From the NCBI RefSeq assembly GCF_014633365.1, contig NC_068339.1, positions 28,529,316 through 28,593,315 on the forward strand: 64,000 nt of DNA, in the 5' to 3' direction. Position numbers and translations under genes: made by a program. The notes beneath the pieces were generated by a model. The model did not search any database. It worked only from the letters and a program-made list of their open reading frames with translations, and was not told where the DNA came from. Positions 1-11,257 of this stretch are shown here, piece after piece (the stretch's first letter is position 1; each line of letters begins with the position of its first letter). The DNA is from Diospyros lotus (Eukaryota > Streptophyta > Magnoliopsida > Ericales > Ebenaceae).

Positions 1-860
1 TGACACATTTATACCCTTTTTGGGTAGGTGAATGACCAACAAACACACACTTTTGAACTTTGGGCTCAAGTTTGCTTGGATTTGTTTGAGAGTTATGAAC
101 ATAATGGTACGCCCAAACACCTTTGGTGGTAATGAATTGAGGATTTTTGTGTTCGGGAAGTCAAGGAGGATGCTCAAAGGAGTTTGAAATTTAAGTGTCT
201 TGGAAGGGAGACAATTTACGAGGTAAGATGCAGTTAGGATAGCTTCTCCCCAGTAAGAATGATGGACTGAACTAGTAAACATCATGGAACGAGCGACTTC
301 TAATAGGTGGCGATTTTTTCTTTCAGCTACTCTGTTTTGTTGAGGAGTATAGACACATGAACTTTGACGGTGAATGCCATTGGTGGAGAGGTATTGAGTG
401 AACTCTTGTGAAAAATACTCTCTCCCATTATCAGTTTGTAGAATTTGGATAGGTATTTGGAAAATAGTTTGAACTAACATATGGAATTGTTGGAATACAA
501 CACAAGCATTAGATTTATCTTTCATAAGATACACCCAACAAACTTTAGAATGATCATCTATGAACGTAATGAACCATTGGATTCTAGTCAGAGTGGGAAT
601 CTTTGCTGGTCCCAAGATGTCACTATGAACTAGATGGAAAGCCTTTGAAGGTTTGTATGAGTGGGAAATATAAGTACTTCAACATTGTTTTGCAAGGACA
701 CATTCTTCACAATGGAAGGAAATATTATTTTTATTAATAAACAAATGGGGATACAATGCCTTTAACATGAATTTCACAACTATTTTCCTCAAAGGTCTCA
801 AACATATCTAAGGATCCGGTAATATGATCTGAGGTGCCCGTATCAATTATCCAACATTGG
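1..860 (-). pseudogene. Copia protease and integrase remnant
   Basis: The minus strand near 850-800 reads WIIDTGTSDHITG, the copia protease active-site neighbourhood with an intact D-T-G. Soon after it the frame jumps to the end of the GAG-pre-integrase segment (a C-E-E-C zinc pair near 715) and then the integrase core: FIDDHSKVCWVYLMK, TDNGREYF and TPQQNRVAERKNRHLLEVAR are readable. Sequence between protease and pre-integrase is missing and there are in-frame stops. The integrase is cut by the window edge. Confidence 0.75.
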
Positions 861-1234
861 TCTGATAAGGATTTTTAGAGTAGTGAATGGCTTATGTTAC
901 CTCGTTGTGTCATAGCTGCAGTTGGATTTTGTGAGGAGGTGGGATTCGACCAAGGAAAGAGCCTTGTTTGGTTCAAGGAAGTTTTGCAGAAATTCAATCT
1001 GCTTGGCTGAAAGATTGAGATTGGCAGTTTACCCCAAGTCTGATTCTGCTACCTGTGCAGTATGGTGATTCCCTCTCTGTTTCTTAGGCTTCCAATTTGA
1101 AGGCTCACCATGGATCTCCTAGCATGTCTCTCGTGTGTGCCAAGGTTTGTTGCAGTGATCACACCATGGTTTTCCTTTTAGTTGCTACTGTTCACGGTTT
1201 TGTATTGCTGATCCTTTCTCACGTTTATTCACAA

Positions 1235-1984
1235 CTAGAGCAGAATTTTGGGTGATTTGTTCCGAGTTATAGGGGTTGCGCATAACTCTCTTTCTACTCT
1301 CCTCCCTCCGACCTTTTGCAAATGCCTCTCCGATGGGTGGAAAAGGCTTGGATCCAAGTAAATGTGTACTTCATCTAAATCTGCATTGAGTCCTTGGAGG
1401 AAATCAAAGACTTGTTCTTTCTCCAATAACTTCTTGTACTTAATAGCATCGATCTAGCAGCTCCACTCGATTTCATAGAACAGATCTATCTCCTGTCAAA
1501 GTTCCATTAGTGTATTGTAATATTCAGTTACAGTCATGGTGCCTTGACAGGTATTTCGAATTTTGGACTTGACTTCAGGGCACTGAGAGTTGTTTTCTAC
1601 ATCTGAGTAGACCTCTTGTGCAGCTTCCCATATCTCTTTCACCGTTTTGCAGAACAGATGGGTTTTGACTATGCTTGGCTCCATGGAATTGATGAGCCAA
1701 GCCATCACGATTGAGTTTTTGGCTTCCCATGCTCCATTGTTCGGTGTTGCCTCTGATGGTGGTAAGATTGCCCCTATTAGATGTCCAAACTTTCTTCTTC
1801 CTCTAATCACAAGCATCACTAACTGCGACCATTCTTGATAATTCACTCCGTTGAGCTTATGTTGAGTGATTTGCAGAGATAGGTTTTCGACTGAGGGTGA
1901 TGGTGATTGGGTTGTAGGATTGATAGGTTGGGTGGTGGTGACCGTGGTGGACGATTCTGCTGAAGTTGGCTCGTTTTTGACCAT
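1235..1984 (-). pseudogene. Copia gag remnant
   Basis: The first 162 codons (1984-1496) are open and match copia-type Gag: an N-terminal Ser/Thr-rich stretch, then LNGVNYQEWSQLV, then GAWEAKNSIVMAWLINSM and MTVTEYYNTL. These belong to the Gag N-terminal and UBN2-type domains that build the virus-like particle. A stop near 1495 and a frame change separate this from a second piece (1426-1235) containing FDFLQGLNADLDEV. The zinc knuckle follows at about 1165-1083, with two cysteines, a histidine and a cysteine visible but a TAG stop straight after. Confidence 0.8.
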
Positions 1985-2026
1985 GTTTGGGTGGGATTTA
2001 ACAACCTAGGGCTACTAGAACCGGTA

Positions 2027-2038
2027 GCTTTGATACCA
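2027..2038 (-). other. Primer-binding site (initiator tRNA-Met type)
   Basis: The minus strand reads TGGTATCAAAGC directly after the LTR end. It differs by one base from TGGTATCAGAGC, the usual complement of the 3' end of plant initiator tRNA-Met used by copia elements. Confidence 0.75.
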
Positions 2039-2307
2039 TGAAACAAGAGATATTCAAAAATGAACTCTTCTCTCGTAATTTTTCCATTTGAGCTGATCAC
2101 ATGTATATATACAGGTTTGACAGCTATCTCCTAAAAATTCAAAACAAGAAAAGATCTATCTCCTATAATCAAGGAGATTTTTATTTCTTATCTTCTCATA
2201 ACGAACCTATCTTATCTTCTCCTCTAACAAACCTAATCTAATCACTTGAATACAAAAATACAGAAAGTAAAAGAGATAAATATCTAACAAATCGTAAATC
2301 TCCAACA
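2039..2307 (-). repeat. 5' LTR of the truncated copia element
   Basis: On the minus strand this 269-bp block starts TGTTGGAG and ends TTTCA, and it directly abuts a primer-binding site, as expected of a short copia LTR. The partner LTR is outside the window, so the limits rest on the TG...CA ends and the adjoining site only. Confidence 0.7.
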
Positions 2308-3600
2308 GTATAATTTTTTTTTATTATAATTGTGGATATTTTTTTAATATATTATTTATTTATTATAGTAATATATTTGTAACCGGTACTCAATATTGTG
2401 TAGTACTGGTACTGTACGGTACTGATGACAAATCTTGTACCTTGTTTGGTTTGATATTGATGCCTATATGAGACACTGATAGTGTTATAAAACTGAAATT
2501 GAGGCATGCACCATCCAGTATTTCCAGTGCCAAATGGTACAATGTGCCAAACATGAAATAGATTGTTGTGTACCAGAAAGCTTCCAGTATGGTATGAAAT
2601 TAATTACATTGATTGAGAGGTGCTTATTGCTTGAAGGGAACCATTCTCGAATTACCCTTTTCATGGTTGACGATAGAGGACACTTCATTTTGTCTTCATT
2701 TTTTTTTGGGGTGTAGTTCTTTTACAGGCAATTTTTTTCCCATAGATAAATTATTGATGGAAGACATTGGCTGCTGTTTCTAAAGACATGTAAAAGGCAT
2801 CATAAAACTGGTTCTATAGCCCAATTATTGATTTGGGATGTTTTGGATGACAAAGGACCTTCCTAGGGGCTTTGCTGGACTTAGTTTTGATGTTTTATGT
2901 GTTATGGTATTTTTTTCATTCTACATAATGACTCTTAGGGTCTTTTGGTTACTTTATTTATGTGATTAGATTTTATTTATGGTATTTTCTTAGTTTTATT
3001 GTTACTAGTTTCAGTTTTTGTTTAGTTTTCTTAGTGGGAAAAGGATTTTGCTTAGTCTAATAGGAATAGCATCATTAGAGCTCTATAAATACCATGGCAA
3101 TATCTTTTTTTAGTAGTGAATAGAACAATTTACAGTTTTCTCTAAGCATGTTATGCTTCTTTGAGTTGTGTTGATGCAATTCTAACCTTATTTGTGATGC
3201 CTAAAATCTGATCCTTTCTCTCTTTGCTAATCTTCAATTTCAGATTATTATTTTCGTAACCGCACCTATTTTCTCAGCCTCTGAAATTAATCTCTTTGGC
3301 CTTCTGCTGCCCCTAAATTGCCCCCCAATCCATTACATATCTAAATCATAGCCTATTCAACAGATTTCCCTAGCCTTCTATAACCCTAAATAAACGTCTA
3401 ATCAGGTATTATTAGAATACCAGATCTGTCCTACATCAATATTCTTTACAGGTTTTCATTTTCTCTTGCACAATATTACCGCTCTTCTCTTCCCTCTTAT
3501 ACCACATTTATTACAAGGGATTAACCTGCCGATATCTTCCCCTTTTGTGTTGAAAAGGGATTGACCTGCCGAGTCTCTCATGAAGGTCCTTTATATATAT
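2308..3600. other. Non-coding stretch, possible old LTR
   Basis: I find no exon of the neighbouring gene and no convincing coding region here. The part from about 2838 to 3600 looks LTR-like: AT-rich, with a TATA-like CTATAAATACC near 3081 and CT-rich sequence downstream, but no paired copy or target duplication is visible. A TA-rich run just before 3605 is the insertion target of copia element B. Confidence 0.35.
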
Positions 3601-3605
3601 ATATT

Positions 3606-3788
3606 TGTAGAGAGGGAGAAAGGGAAGCAGTATTCCCACACTTTATTGATATGAATCAGAAATATTTATACAAGAAGTTTCATAAGAATTCTCCTAAGAT
3701 TTAGGACTAGATTACAACCCTATTATCTAGGACTAAATGTTATTCTACTAGATTACAACACTAAAAGATAATCTAAGAAATATCTAAG
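3606..3788 (-). repeat. 3' LTR of element B, first part
   Basis: This matches 14271-14565 closely (TGTAGA, then AAGGGAAGCAGTATTCCCAC and so on). The match breaks at 3788 where element A is inserted and resumes at 9184. One internal deletion of about 11 bp relative to the other LTR is visible. Confidence 0.93.
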
Positions 3789-4037
3789 TGTAGAAAAAGG
3801 AGAAAGGGAAAGGGTATTCTCGTATATTTTATTGATACGAATGAAAAATATTTATACAAGAGTTTCCTAAGAATTCTCCAAAGAATTCTCTTAGATTTTA
3901 GAGATTACATTCCTATTTTATAGGACTAGATTACAACAGAGAAAAATACAAATAAACCTAATCAAGAAAGAAATAAGATAAACATAAAGTACAAAATAGA
4001 TAAAATACAAGATAAATAAGGAGAATATATTTTATCA
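3789..4037 (-). repeat. 3' LTR of element A
   Basis: The + strand runs from TGTAGAAAAAGG to TTTATCA (249 bp). The polypurine tract of A (minus strand GCTTTAGGGGGAG) lies directly beside it at 4038-4050. Confidence 0.93.
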
Positions 4038-5653
4038 CTCCCCCTAAAGCTAGGGAATGGATATCAACCATCCCTAGCTTGCACACCAAGTCTTCAAACC
4101 GTTTAGGAGGCAGCCCTTTGGTCAAACAATCAGCTAGCTGTTCTTCCGAAGACACATACGGAATGCAAATCAATCCGGCTTCCAATTTTTCCTTAATAAA
4201 ATGTTTATCTATCTCCATATGTTTGGTGCGATCATATTGCACAGGACTATGTGCTATACTTATAGCTGACTTATTATCATAGCACAATTTGATTGGCCCA
4301 TGGTTGAAAATTCTCAAATCTTCCAAAATAATTCGCAATCACAGCAACTCACATAGGCCCATTGCTAGTGTCCAAAATTCGGCTTCAGCACTTGATCGTG
4401 CTACTACCCCTTGCTTTTCACTCTTCCAAGAAACCAAATTTCCACCTAAGAAGACACAATAACCTGTAGTAGAGCGTCTATCAACCAAAGACCCTCCATA
4501 GTCTGCATCAGTGTATCCTATGATATCCAAATCTGTCCCAGCTTTAAATAAGATTCCTTTACCTGGAGTTGTCCTTAAATAGCACAAAATTCGTCGTACA
4601 GCTTGCATATGATCTTCTGTAGGACAATGCATGAACTGACTAACTAAACTTATTGCGAATGCAATATCTGGTTTGGTGTGAGATAAGTAGATTAGTCTGC
4701 CGACCAATCTTTGATACCTCCCTTTATCCATCGGTTGACCTTTATCACATAGTTTAACATTAAATTCCACCGGAGTACTTGCACCTTTGCCACCTAGCAA
4801 ACCTGTCTCATGCAATAGATCAAGAATATATTTTCTTTGGGATAAGAAGATACTTGCTTCAGAATAAGCTACCTCTATACCCAAAAAATACTTCAAAATG
4901 CCAAGATCTTTAATTTCAAAAGTCTTGGACAGATTATCCTTAAGTTGTACTTGCTCCTCACAGTCATTTTCAGTGACAATAATATCATCCACATAAACTA
5001 AAAGAGCAGTTACCCTTCCCTCACAGGAATGCTTAAAAAAAAAGAGTATGATCATCCCTACTTTGAGAATAACCCATATGTCTCATGGCTTTAGAAAAAT
5101 GATCAAACTAGGCCCAGGGAAACTGTTTAAGGCCATAAAGAGCTTTCTTTAATTTGCATACCTGTTTGGATAACCCTTTATCAAAGCCGGGAGGGGGTTC
5201 CATGAACACCTCTTCCTCCAAATCTCCATGCAAGAAGACATTCTTTACATCAAATTGGTGCAACTTCCAGCCATAGTGCGCTGCCAGGGCTAATAGGATA
5301 CGCACAGTTGACATTTTGGGTACTGGAACAAAAGTTTCTTGGTAATCAATACCATAAGTTTATGTGTATCCCTTAGCAACTAGCCTTGCCTTATACCTTT
5401 CTAGGGACTCATCTGCATTATATTTGAGGTTAAAAACCCACCGGCAGCCCACGGGCTTGACTCCCTTTGGCTTAGGGACAATGTCCCATGTCTGATTTTT
5501 TTCTAAGGCCCTCATCTCCTCCTGCATTGCTTGAACCCAATTCTGATCTTGGAAAGCCTCATTAACTGTCTTAGGAATAGGAATTGTGTCTAAGGAAGTC
5601 AGAAAGGCCTCATGATTTGGAGATAAGCGGTGATAGGACATATAATTGGCCAA
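3958..5653 (-). pseudogene. Element A reverse transcriptase and RNase H
   Basis: From 5653 downward the minus strand shows the copia RT start (WVQAMQEEMRALEKNQTWDI, then RYKARLVAKGYT), then the palm ([20 protein letters not shown], and KKALYGLKQ at 5130-5160) and the catalytic YVDDIIV near 4990. RNase H follows, with GYTDADYGGSLVDRRSTTGY and RSSAEAEF near 4480-4380, ending with TKHMEIDKHFIKEKL and LADCLTKGLP. The catalytic aspartates of the YVDD box are intact. Stops or frame changes at about 5359, 5107 and 4339 divide the enzyme into four open pieces, so it is not translatable as one protein. Confidence 0.9.
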
Positions 5654-5655
5654 AG

Positions 5656-6500
5656 GGTGTTGGGTGCAACTTTTGATCCCTTTGTGAAGGGCAATTGGCA
5701 GATCAAGATCATTAGTAATTGATGCAGACAGTGAATTAGATATAGCAGAATTAGACTGAGAATCAGAGGGACAACAACGTGAGGTTTCATTACCTGGATT
5801 AGGAGAGGAAACTGGTGCTGGAAGAGGTTCTGGAATGGGCTGTTATTGTTGTGTTCTCCTCTTAAATACATAGGGAGATCTTTTGAATCGAATTGGAGTG
5901 GATGGCAGCTGTTCTTCTGGAGGTTCCAACTGGTTCTGTTCATCTAAGGAAGAGTTAGATGGAGCATGAATCTGCAAATCATGAGAGGTTTCCAAAATGG
6001 GAAGATCATTATTTATATCATCCCAAGATATATGTGTATCTTGAATATCAGCACTAGGAGGACCAAAGAATGACTGATTTTCAACAAATGTAACATCTTT
6101 GGTCACATAAAATTTTCTAGTAGCAGGGTGATAACACTTGTACCCTTTTTGAGTGGGTGAATAACCAAGAAACACACATTTGAGGGCTCGAGAGTCCAGT
6201 TTATCCCTATGATGTTTGGATACATGGACAAAAACAACATAACCTAAGACTCTCAAAGGAAGAGGAGTATGAGAAAACACTGCTGGAAAATAGGAGGATA
6301 AGCATTGAATTGGGCTTTGGTGTTTTAGAAGAGTAGAAGGAACTCGATTAATTAGGTAGGCAGCGGTCAAAACGACCTGCCCCTAGAAAGACTTAGGGAC
6401 AGAATGATGTAGTAAGAGAGCTCTAGTAACATTGAGCAAATGTCTCATTTTTCTTTCTGCTACACCATTCTGTTAAGGAGTATCAACACATGAAGACTCA
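5656..6500 (-). pseudogene. Element A integrase, C-terminal part
   Basis: The open piece 6370-5843 (175 codons) starts AAYLINRVPSTLLKHQSP and continues with DKLDSRALKCVFLGYSPTQK and GYKCYHPATRKFYVTKDVTF, the C-terminal part of copia integrase. Upstream to about 6500 the core end is readable only with stops, including one at the position of the usual TPQQNGVAERK motif. The catalytic core further upstream (6500-6750) is heavily decayed. Confidence 0.85.
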
Positions 6501-6723
6501 TGAATTATACCTTCTTGCTAGAAGAAGTTATGCAAATGATGATTGAAGTAGTCTCTTGCATTATTAGTTCGAAATTTTTTAATTTGAGACCCAAATTGAA
6601 TAGATATCATCTTATAGAAAATAGGCAAGATAGAACTAATAACGGTCAAGTTGTTCTTGTACAATCATCAATAAAGGTAATAAACCACCTAACCTCGGAA
6701 CAATTAGGAATTTTAGATGGTCC

Positions 6724-8211
6724 CTACACATCCGAATGAATCAAAGTAAATGGAAGAGAGGATAAATTGTTACTCACAGGATAAGAAACTCTATGATGTT
6801 TAGAAAGTTCACACACATCACAATGAAGATTAGAAATGTCCAAATTTCTAAGCACGGTTGGAGACATAGACTGCATAGTACTAATGGCAGGGTGCCCTAA
6901 ACGACAATGTTGAAGCCAAAAATCATAGATCGAAATAGTTGGTTGAAAAGGAATCGAAGAAGTTGAAGCTGGTTGAGAAGAGTAAGCTGAAGGTTTCTCC
7001 CCCTTAAGATCAGTACTACATGTCTTCAGAAAATACAACCCATTCCATTCCTCACCAACTCCAATCTTCTTCCCTGTGTCTAGTGCCTGATATTCACATT
7101 TGTTTGGGAAAAAGACAACACAACAATTTAGATCTTTGGTTAGCTTATGAACAGAAATCAAGTTGCTAGAAGGATTTGGGACATGAAGAACATGCTGCAT
7201 AGGCAATGAGAAATTGAGATTTACATTACAACGTCCAGCTGTAGGAATTGTATTACCATTGGCCACCATTATCTTTTTGGAGCTACTTAGTGAGGTATAG
7301 GAATCGAAGACATTTATATCAAAAGTCATATGATCAGTAGCCCCCAAATTCAGAATCCATAGATTATTCGTAATAGTATGTGAGGCAATACTAGATTCAG
7401 AATTCAAGCAAATACTTGTTTGGGCCATGGAACAAGAATCACCTTGAATAGTCTTTAGGAAGCTTTTAAGCTTGCTGATTTCTTTAGCATTAAGTTGTTC
7501 AGTCATGATAAATGAATCGGCTGTAACTGAATCTGTCTTCTCCAATGCAGTCTCTTCCTCCTTGGCAGCTTGATAGGCTTGAACTTGCTGTCGGGGTTGA
7601 AAATTCTGAAGATTCTTCATCCCTTCTACCTTATTCAGTACCGCTTCTTTTCCATGGAGTCTAAAACAGGTCTCTCTGGTATGCTTGAGTTTCTTACAAA
7701 AAGAACACCATAAACCATCTTTATTCTGAGCTTTAAGATTAAAAACATTCCCACCTTGTTGTGACCTAAACCGAGAAGCATCTTTCTTGTTGGTTGCCAT
7801 TGCAGATCCCTCAAGAGAAGTCTCATTTAGCATAGCTATTCTCCTATACTGCTCACTATGAACAATAGCAAAGACTTCATTTAAAGAAGGAATTTTGTCT
7901 TTCCTTAGGACCTGCACCCTTACTTGATCAAAATCAGCATTAAGGCTTGCTAAAAATTCGACTACCCTATTGCTTTCAAATATTGCAATTATGGTGGCTG
8001 CATCTACACTACATTTCATCTTAATATTTTGATAATGATCAAACTCAAGCCAATATCCATTCATTTTATTATAGTACTCGGTGACAGTTAGAGAACCCTG
8101 TTTAGTACTACTTATTTTTATCTTAATATCAAAAATAACCGAGGCATCTTGCACTTTAGAATAAGTACGCTTTGCAGTATCCCAAATCTTTTTAGTTGTA
8201 GGCAGGAACAT
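6724..8211 (-). CDS. Element A Gag-protease-pre-integrase open frame
   Basis: This 495-codon open frame is the longest intact piece in the window. It begins inside Gag (KKIWDTAKRTYSKVQDA, SLTVTEYYNKMNGYW, FLASLNADFDQVRVQVLR). A CCHC zinc knuckle follows at roughly residues 168-181 (CSFCKKLKHTRETC), then the protease site WILNLGATDHMT, and then the GAG-pre-integrase zinc domain (LQHCRLGHP ... LHCDVCELSKHHRVSYP). The protease normally has D-S-G; here it reads N-L-G, so the catalytic aspartate is lost. The true Gag start lies upstream at 8503, separated by stops, so the annotated start is an internal methionine. Confidence 0.85.
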   Translation of the reverse strand: MFLPTTKKIWDTAKRTYSKVQDASVIFDIKIKISSTKQGSLTVTEYYNKMNGYWLEFDHYQNIKMKCSVDAATIIAIFESNRVVEFLASLNADFDQVRVQVLRKDKIPSLNEVFAIVHSEQYRRIAMLNETSLEGSAMATNKKDASRFRSQQGGNVFNLKAQNKDGLWCSFCKKLKHTRETCFRLHGKEAVLNKVEGMKNLQNFQPRQQVQAYQAAKEEETALEKTDSVTADSFIMTEQLNAKEISKLKSFLKTIQGDSCSMAQTSICLNSESSIASHTITNNLWILNLGATDHMTFDINVFDSYTSLSSSKKIMVANGNTIPTAGRCNVNLNFSLPMQHVLHVPNPSSNLISVHKLTKDLNCCVVFFPNKCEYQALDTGKKIGVGEEWNGLYFLKTCSTDLKGEKPSAYSSQPASTSSIPFQPTISIYDFWLQHCRLGHPAISTMQSMSPTVLRNLDISNLHCDVCELSKHHRVSYPVSNNLSSLPFTLIHSDV

Positions 8212-8503
8212 GCAATTTTTACTTTACCTCAAGGTGCATTGAGCCCCATAGCCAAGCCATTATCAATGAATCCTCTACTTCCTATGCAGCAAAATTAGGG
8301 TCTTTGGCATCTTGACTAGGCTCAGTCAGATGGGCCATCTTTCCTCTGCCTTTCAAGAAAGTCCGCACAAGTTGCGCCTATTGTAAGTAGTTCCTTCCAT
8401 CAACCCTATAAGACTGATGTAACCCTGGAAGGTCACTGTTAGACAAACTCCCCATTGGCATGTCAGATGAAGCACCATTCTTTGTCTCAAAAGTGTTTGT
8501 CAT
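8212..8503 (-). pseudogene. Element A Gag N-terminus, broken
   Basis: From the ATG at 8503 the minus strand reads MTNTFETKNGASS, then PGLHQSYRVDGRNYLQ and AQLVRTFLKGRGKMAHLTEP, homologous to the start of Gag in element B (13793). In-frame stops follow the YLQ motif and occur twice more before 8211, disconnecting it from the rest of Gag. Confidence 0.75.
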
Positions 8504-8928
8504 GGTGAAGACTCAGGTGGAGCAGAGAAGGAAGATTTTGACACTAGGGATGGGCTAGAAAGACGTTGGAGAGCAGATCTAGAGTAGCTGGAGGCAAAAG
8601 GGTTGCGGATGCTCCTTCACACGCTGGCGTGTGGGGTCGGAGGCAAACTAATGGCAGCACGTGGGGTAGAGCATGGGGGCGCATGTGCACTCCGATGGCG
8701 GTGGTTTTCTGGTGGTCGGCCGATCTGATGATGGCGAACCCAATGGTGGTGGCAGTGTTGGAAGGCAGTGGTCGGACAGAGGCGTTCTGACGTGAATAGT
8801 GATAGTGACGGTGAATAGTGACAGTGAACAGTGACAGTGCAATGAAGGCACTTGAACAGAATGAAGTGGCTGTGCAATGAAGACACTAGGGTTTACTGTA
8901 TCAGCCTATTAACGAGGGTTTGATACTA

Positions 8929-9178
8929 TGTAGAAAAAGGAAAAAAGGGAAGTGGTATTCCTGTATATTTTATTGATACGAATGAAAAATATTTATACAA
9001 GAGTTTCCTAAGAATTATCCAAAGAATTCTCCTAGATTTTAGAGATTACATTCCTATTTTATAGGTTTAGATTACAACAAAGAAAAATACAAATAAACCT
9101 AATCAAGAAAGGAATAAGATAAAGATAAAGTACAAGATAGATAAAATATAAGATAAATAAGGAGAATATATTTTATCA
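8929..9178 (-). repeat. 5' LTR of element A
   Basis: This 250-bp copy pairs with 3789-4037. The adjoining primer-binding site at 8917-8928 reads TAGTATCAAACC on the minus strand and has decayed from TGGTATCAGAGC. Confidence 0.93.
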
Positions 9179-9183
9179 CTAAG

Positions 9184-9279
9184 AAATAATACAAGATAAT
9201 ACAAAGCAAAATAACAAAAAATAAATAGATGATAATGGATAATCCTCAAGGCCCGGCTTGATCTTATTTTATTTCAACA
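9184..9279 (-). repeat. 3' LTR of element B, second part
   Basis: This continues the LTR interrupted at 3788 and ends TTTCAACA on the + strand. Next to it (from 9280) is a pyrimidine run on the + strand, the polypurine tract of B on the minus strand (GAGGGGAAG). Confidence 0.92.
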
Positions 9280-9406
9280 CTTCCCCTCAAGTTGGGGAGT
9301 GGATGTCAATCATCCCTAGTTTGCTCACTAAGGCTTCAAACTGAGTACTATAGAGACCTTTGGTGAGGACATCAACCACTTGTTGAGTAGATGGAACATA
9401 GGAAAT

Positions 9407-11074
9407 CTACAAGAGACCTGTATCCAATTTTTCCTTTAAGAAATGCGAATGCCTATCAATCTCAATATGCTTTGTTTTTTCATGCTGCATCGGATTGTGG
9501 GCTATGCTTATAGCCGATTGATTATCTCCCAAAAGTTTAATTGGCCTTGGCACTGAAATTTTTAAATCTTCTAGAATGATCTTGACCCATAAGAGTTCAC
9601 ACACACCTAGAGGCATAGCTCTAAACTCAACCTCAGCACTTGATCTAGCCACCACCCCTTGTTTTTTACTCCTCCAGGATATCAAATTCCCTCCTAGGAA
9701 TACACAATACTCAGTTGTGGATCTTCGATCAACTAAAGAACCACCATAATCAGCATCCGTATAGCCTTAAAGCCTCAAGTTTGTCCCAGGAGTAAATAGA
9801 ATCCCTTTTCTAGGTGTAGTTTTGAGATAACAATGTTGCCATATGTTCCTCATTAGGATCATGCATGAACTGACTGACTAGGCTGATAGCAAATGATATG
9901 TCAAGTCTAGTATGTGCTAGATATATTAATTGCCCTACCAAGCGTTGAAATCTCCCCTTGTCTACCTCTTGACCACCCTTATTTGCTTGTAGTTTTGTAT
10001 TGGGATCTATTGGTATCCGTCCCCCTTTTCCTCCTAATAAACCGGTTTCATCAAGCAAATCCAAAACATATTTTCTTTGTGATAGAAAAATGCCTTCTTT
10101 TGAGTGAGCTACTTCAATGCTTAGGAAGTACCTTAATTGGCCAAGGTCTTTGATTTCAAATTCTCGAGCTAAGTTGTGCTTTAGACAACCCTGTTCAACT
10201 GTATCATACTATCATTCCCTGTCACCACAATGTCATTCACATATACAAGTAAGGTTGTTACCTTCTCTCCTTGATGCTTGATAAATAGAGTATGATCCCA
10301 TTGGCTTTGGTGGTATCCCATAGATAATATGGCCTTTGAGAATCTGCCGAACCATGCACGTTGGGACTGCTAGAGCCCATATAGGGCTTTCTTAAGTTTA
10401 CAAACCTGATTTTTTCCATCTCCTTTATGCTGAAAACCTGGAGGTATTTCCATAAAGACATCTTCTTCTAAATCCCCGTGTAAGAAGACATTCTTGACAT
10501 CAAATTGTTGCAATTTCCAACCAAATTTAGCTGCGAATGCTATAAGAATTCTAACAGTAGTCATTCTAACCACATGAACAAATGTTTCTAAATAATCAAT
10601 ACCATAAGATTGAGTTTAGCCTTTGGCAACTAGGCGTGCCTTATACCTGTCAAGTGTTCCATCTGCCTTGTATTTGACATTAAAAATCCACTTGCACCCC
10701 ACTGGTTTTGCATCCCTTGGTCTAGGAACTAGCTCCCAAGTATGGTTTCTTTCTAGGGCATTCATTTCTTCCATCATGGCTTTTTTCCAGTTGTGGTCTT
10801 TTACAGTCTCTTCCATTGATTTAGGAATAGCAATTGTATCCAATGATGCTAGAAAACTCCGGTGGTTAGGGGATAAGCGGTGGTAGGATAAGAAGTTGGA
10901 CAATGGCTGCTTGGTGCATGTTCGAACACCTTTCCGGATGGCAATTGGTATGTCTAGATCTGTATATTTCGGCTGAGTCTGAGATGGGTTAGAAGTATTG
11001 GAAGAGTCCTCACCATGTGAAATTTTCAAGCTAGTGTCAGGTACTGATGATGAGTTTGGCTCCAGGTATTCCAT
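9407..11074 (-). pseudogene. Element B reverse transcriptase and RNase H
   Basis: The RT start is in 11074-10616 (KKAMMEEMNALERNHTWEL, then DRYKARLVAKG). The palm follows at 10573-10370 ([20 protein letters not shown]), and the piece 10064-9810 covers GLLGGKGGR and RFQRLVGQLIYLAHTRLDIS. RNase H is at 9685-9407 (ARSSAEVEFRAM, KTKHIEIDRHSHFLKEKL). The expected YVDD box near 10240 is not in an open frame. At least four breaks are present, so no functional polymerase can be made from this copy. Confidence 0.88.
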
Positions 11075-11257
11075 GGGCTGCCTTCTCTTGTAAACATAGG
11101 GAGAGCCTTTGTATCTTATAGGAGAACTAAGCCTCGAGTGAGATGGTTCAGTAGGAAAATCAAATGGTAGAGGTTGAGATGACAGAATAGGATTGGGATC
11201 TTGTGAAGGGAGACTCTGACTGGATGTTATTGTTTCAAGACTAGGGTTGAGAAATTC

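Larger units (their letters stand above)
1..2307 (-). mobile_element. Truncated Ty1/copia retrotransposon (5' part)
   Basis: Reading on the minus strand, the order is LTR (2307-2039), primer-binding site, gag, zinc knuckle, protease and integrase core, which is the Ty1/copia order. The element runs off the left edge of the window, so its reverse transcriptase, RNase H and other LTR are not seen. The coding part has several stops, including one inside the zinc knuckle, and a deletion between protease and integrase, so it is a dead copy. It probably lies in an intron or upstream flank of the cytidylyltransferase gene that ends near 21.9 kb; that placement is an inference. Confidence 0.85.
3789..9178 (-). 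mobile_element. Ty1/copia element A, nested in the LTR of B
   Basis: LTRs at 3789-4037 and 8929-9178 bound a 5.39-kb element, and the target duplication CTAAG is exact (3784-3788 and 9179-9183). Order on the minus strand: LTR, degenerate primer-binding site, gag, protease, GAG-pre-integrase, integrase, reverse transcriptase, RNase H, polypurine tract, LTR. The two LTRs differ at roughly 14 of about 250 positions by eye, so the insertion is not very recent. The untranslated leader (about 8810-8928) closely resembles that of B (14170-14270), so A and B are sister families. Confidence 0.95.

Noticed and set aside
2308..3600. Search for upstream cytidylyltransferase exons
   Set aside because: No readable K-K-T-W-E-G or C-P-R-K-D type segments in any frame; left as non-coding.
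8566..8886. + and minus ORFs of 67-89 codons in the leader of element A
   Set aside because: They fall in the untranslated leader between primer site and gag; GC-rich repeat words, and the matching part of B is not conserved in any frame.
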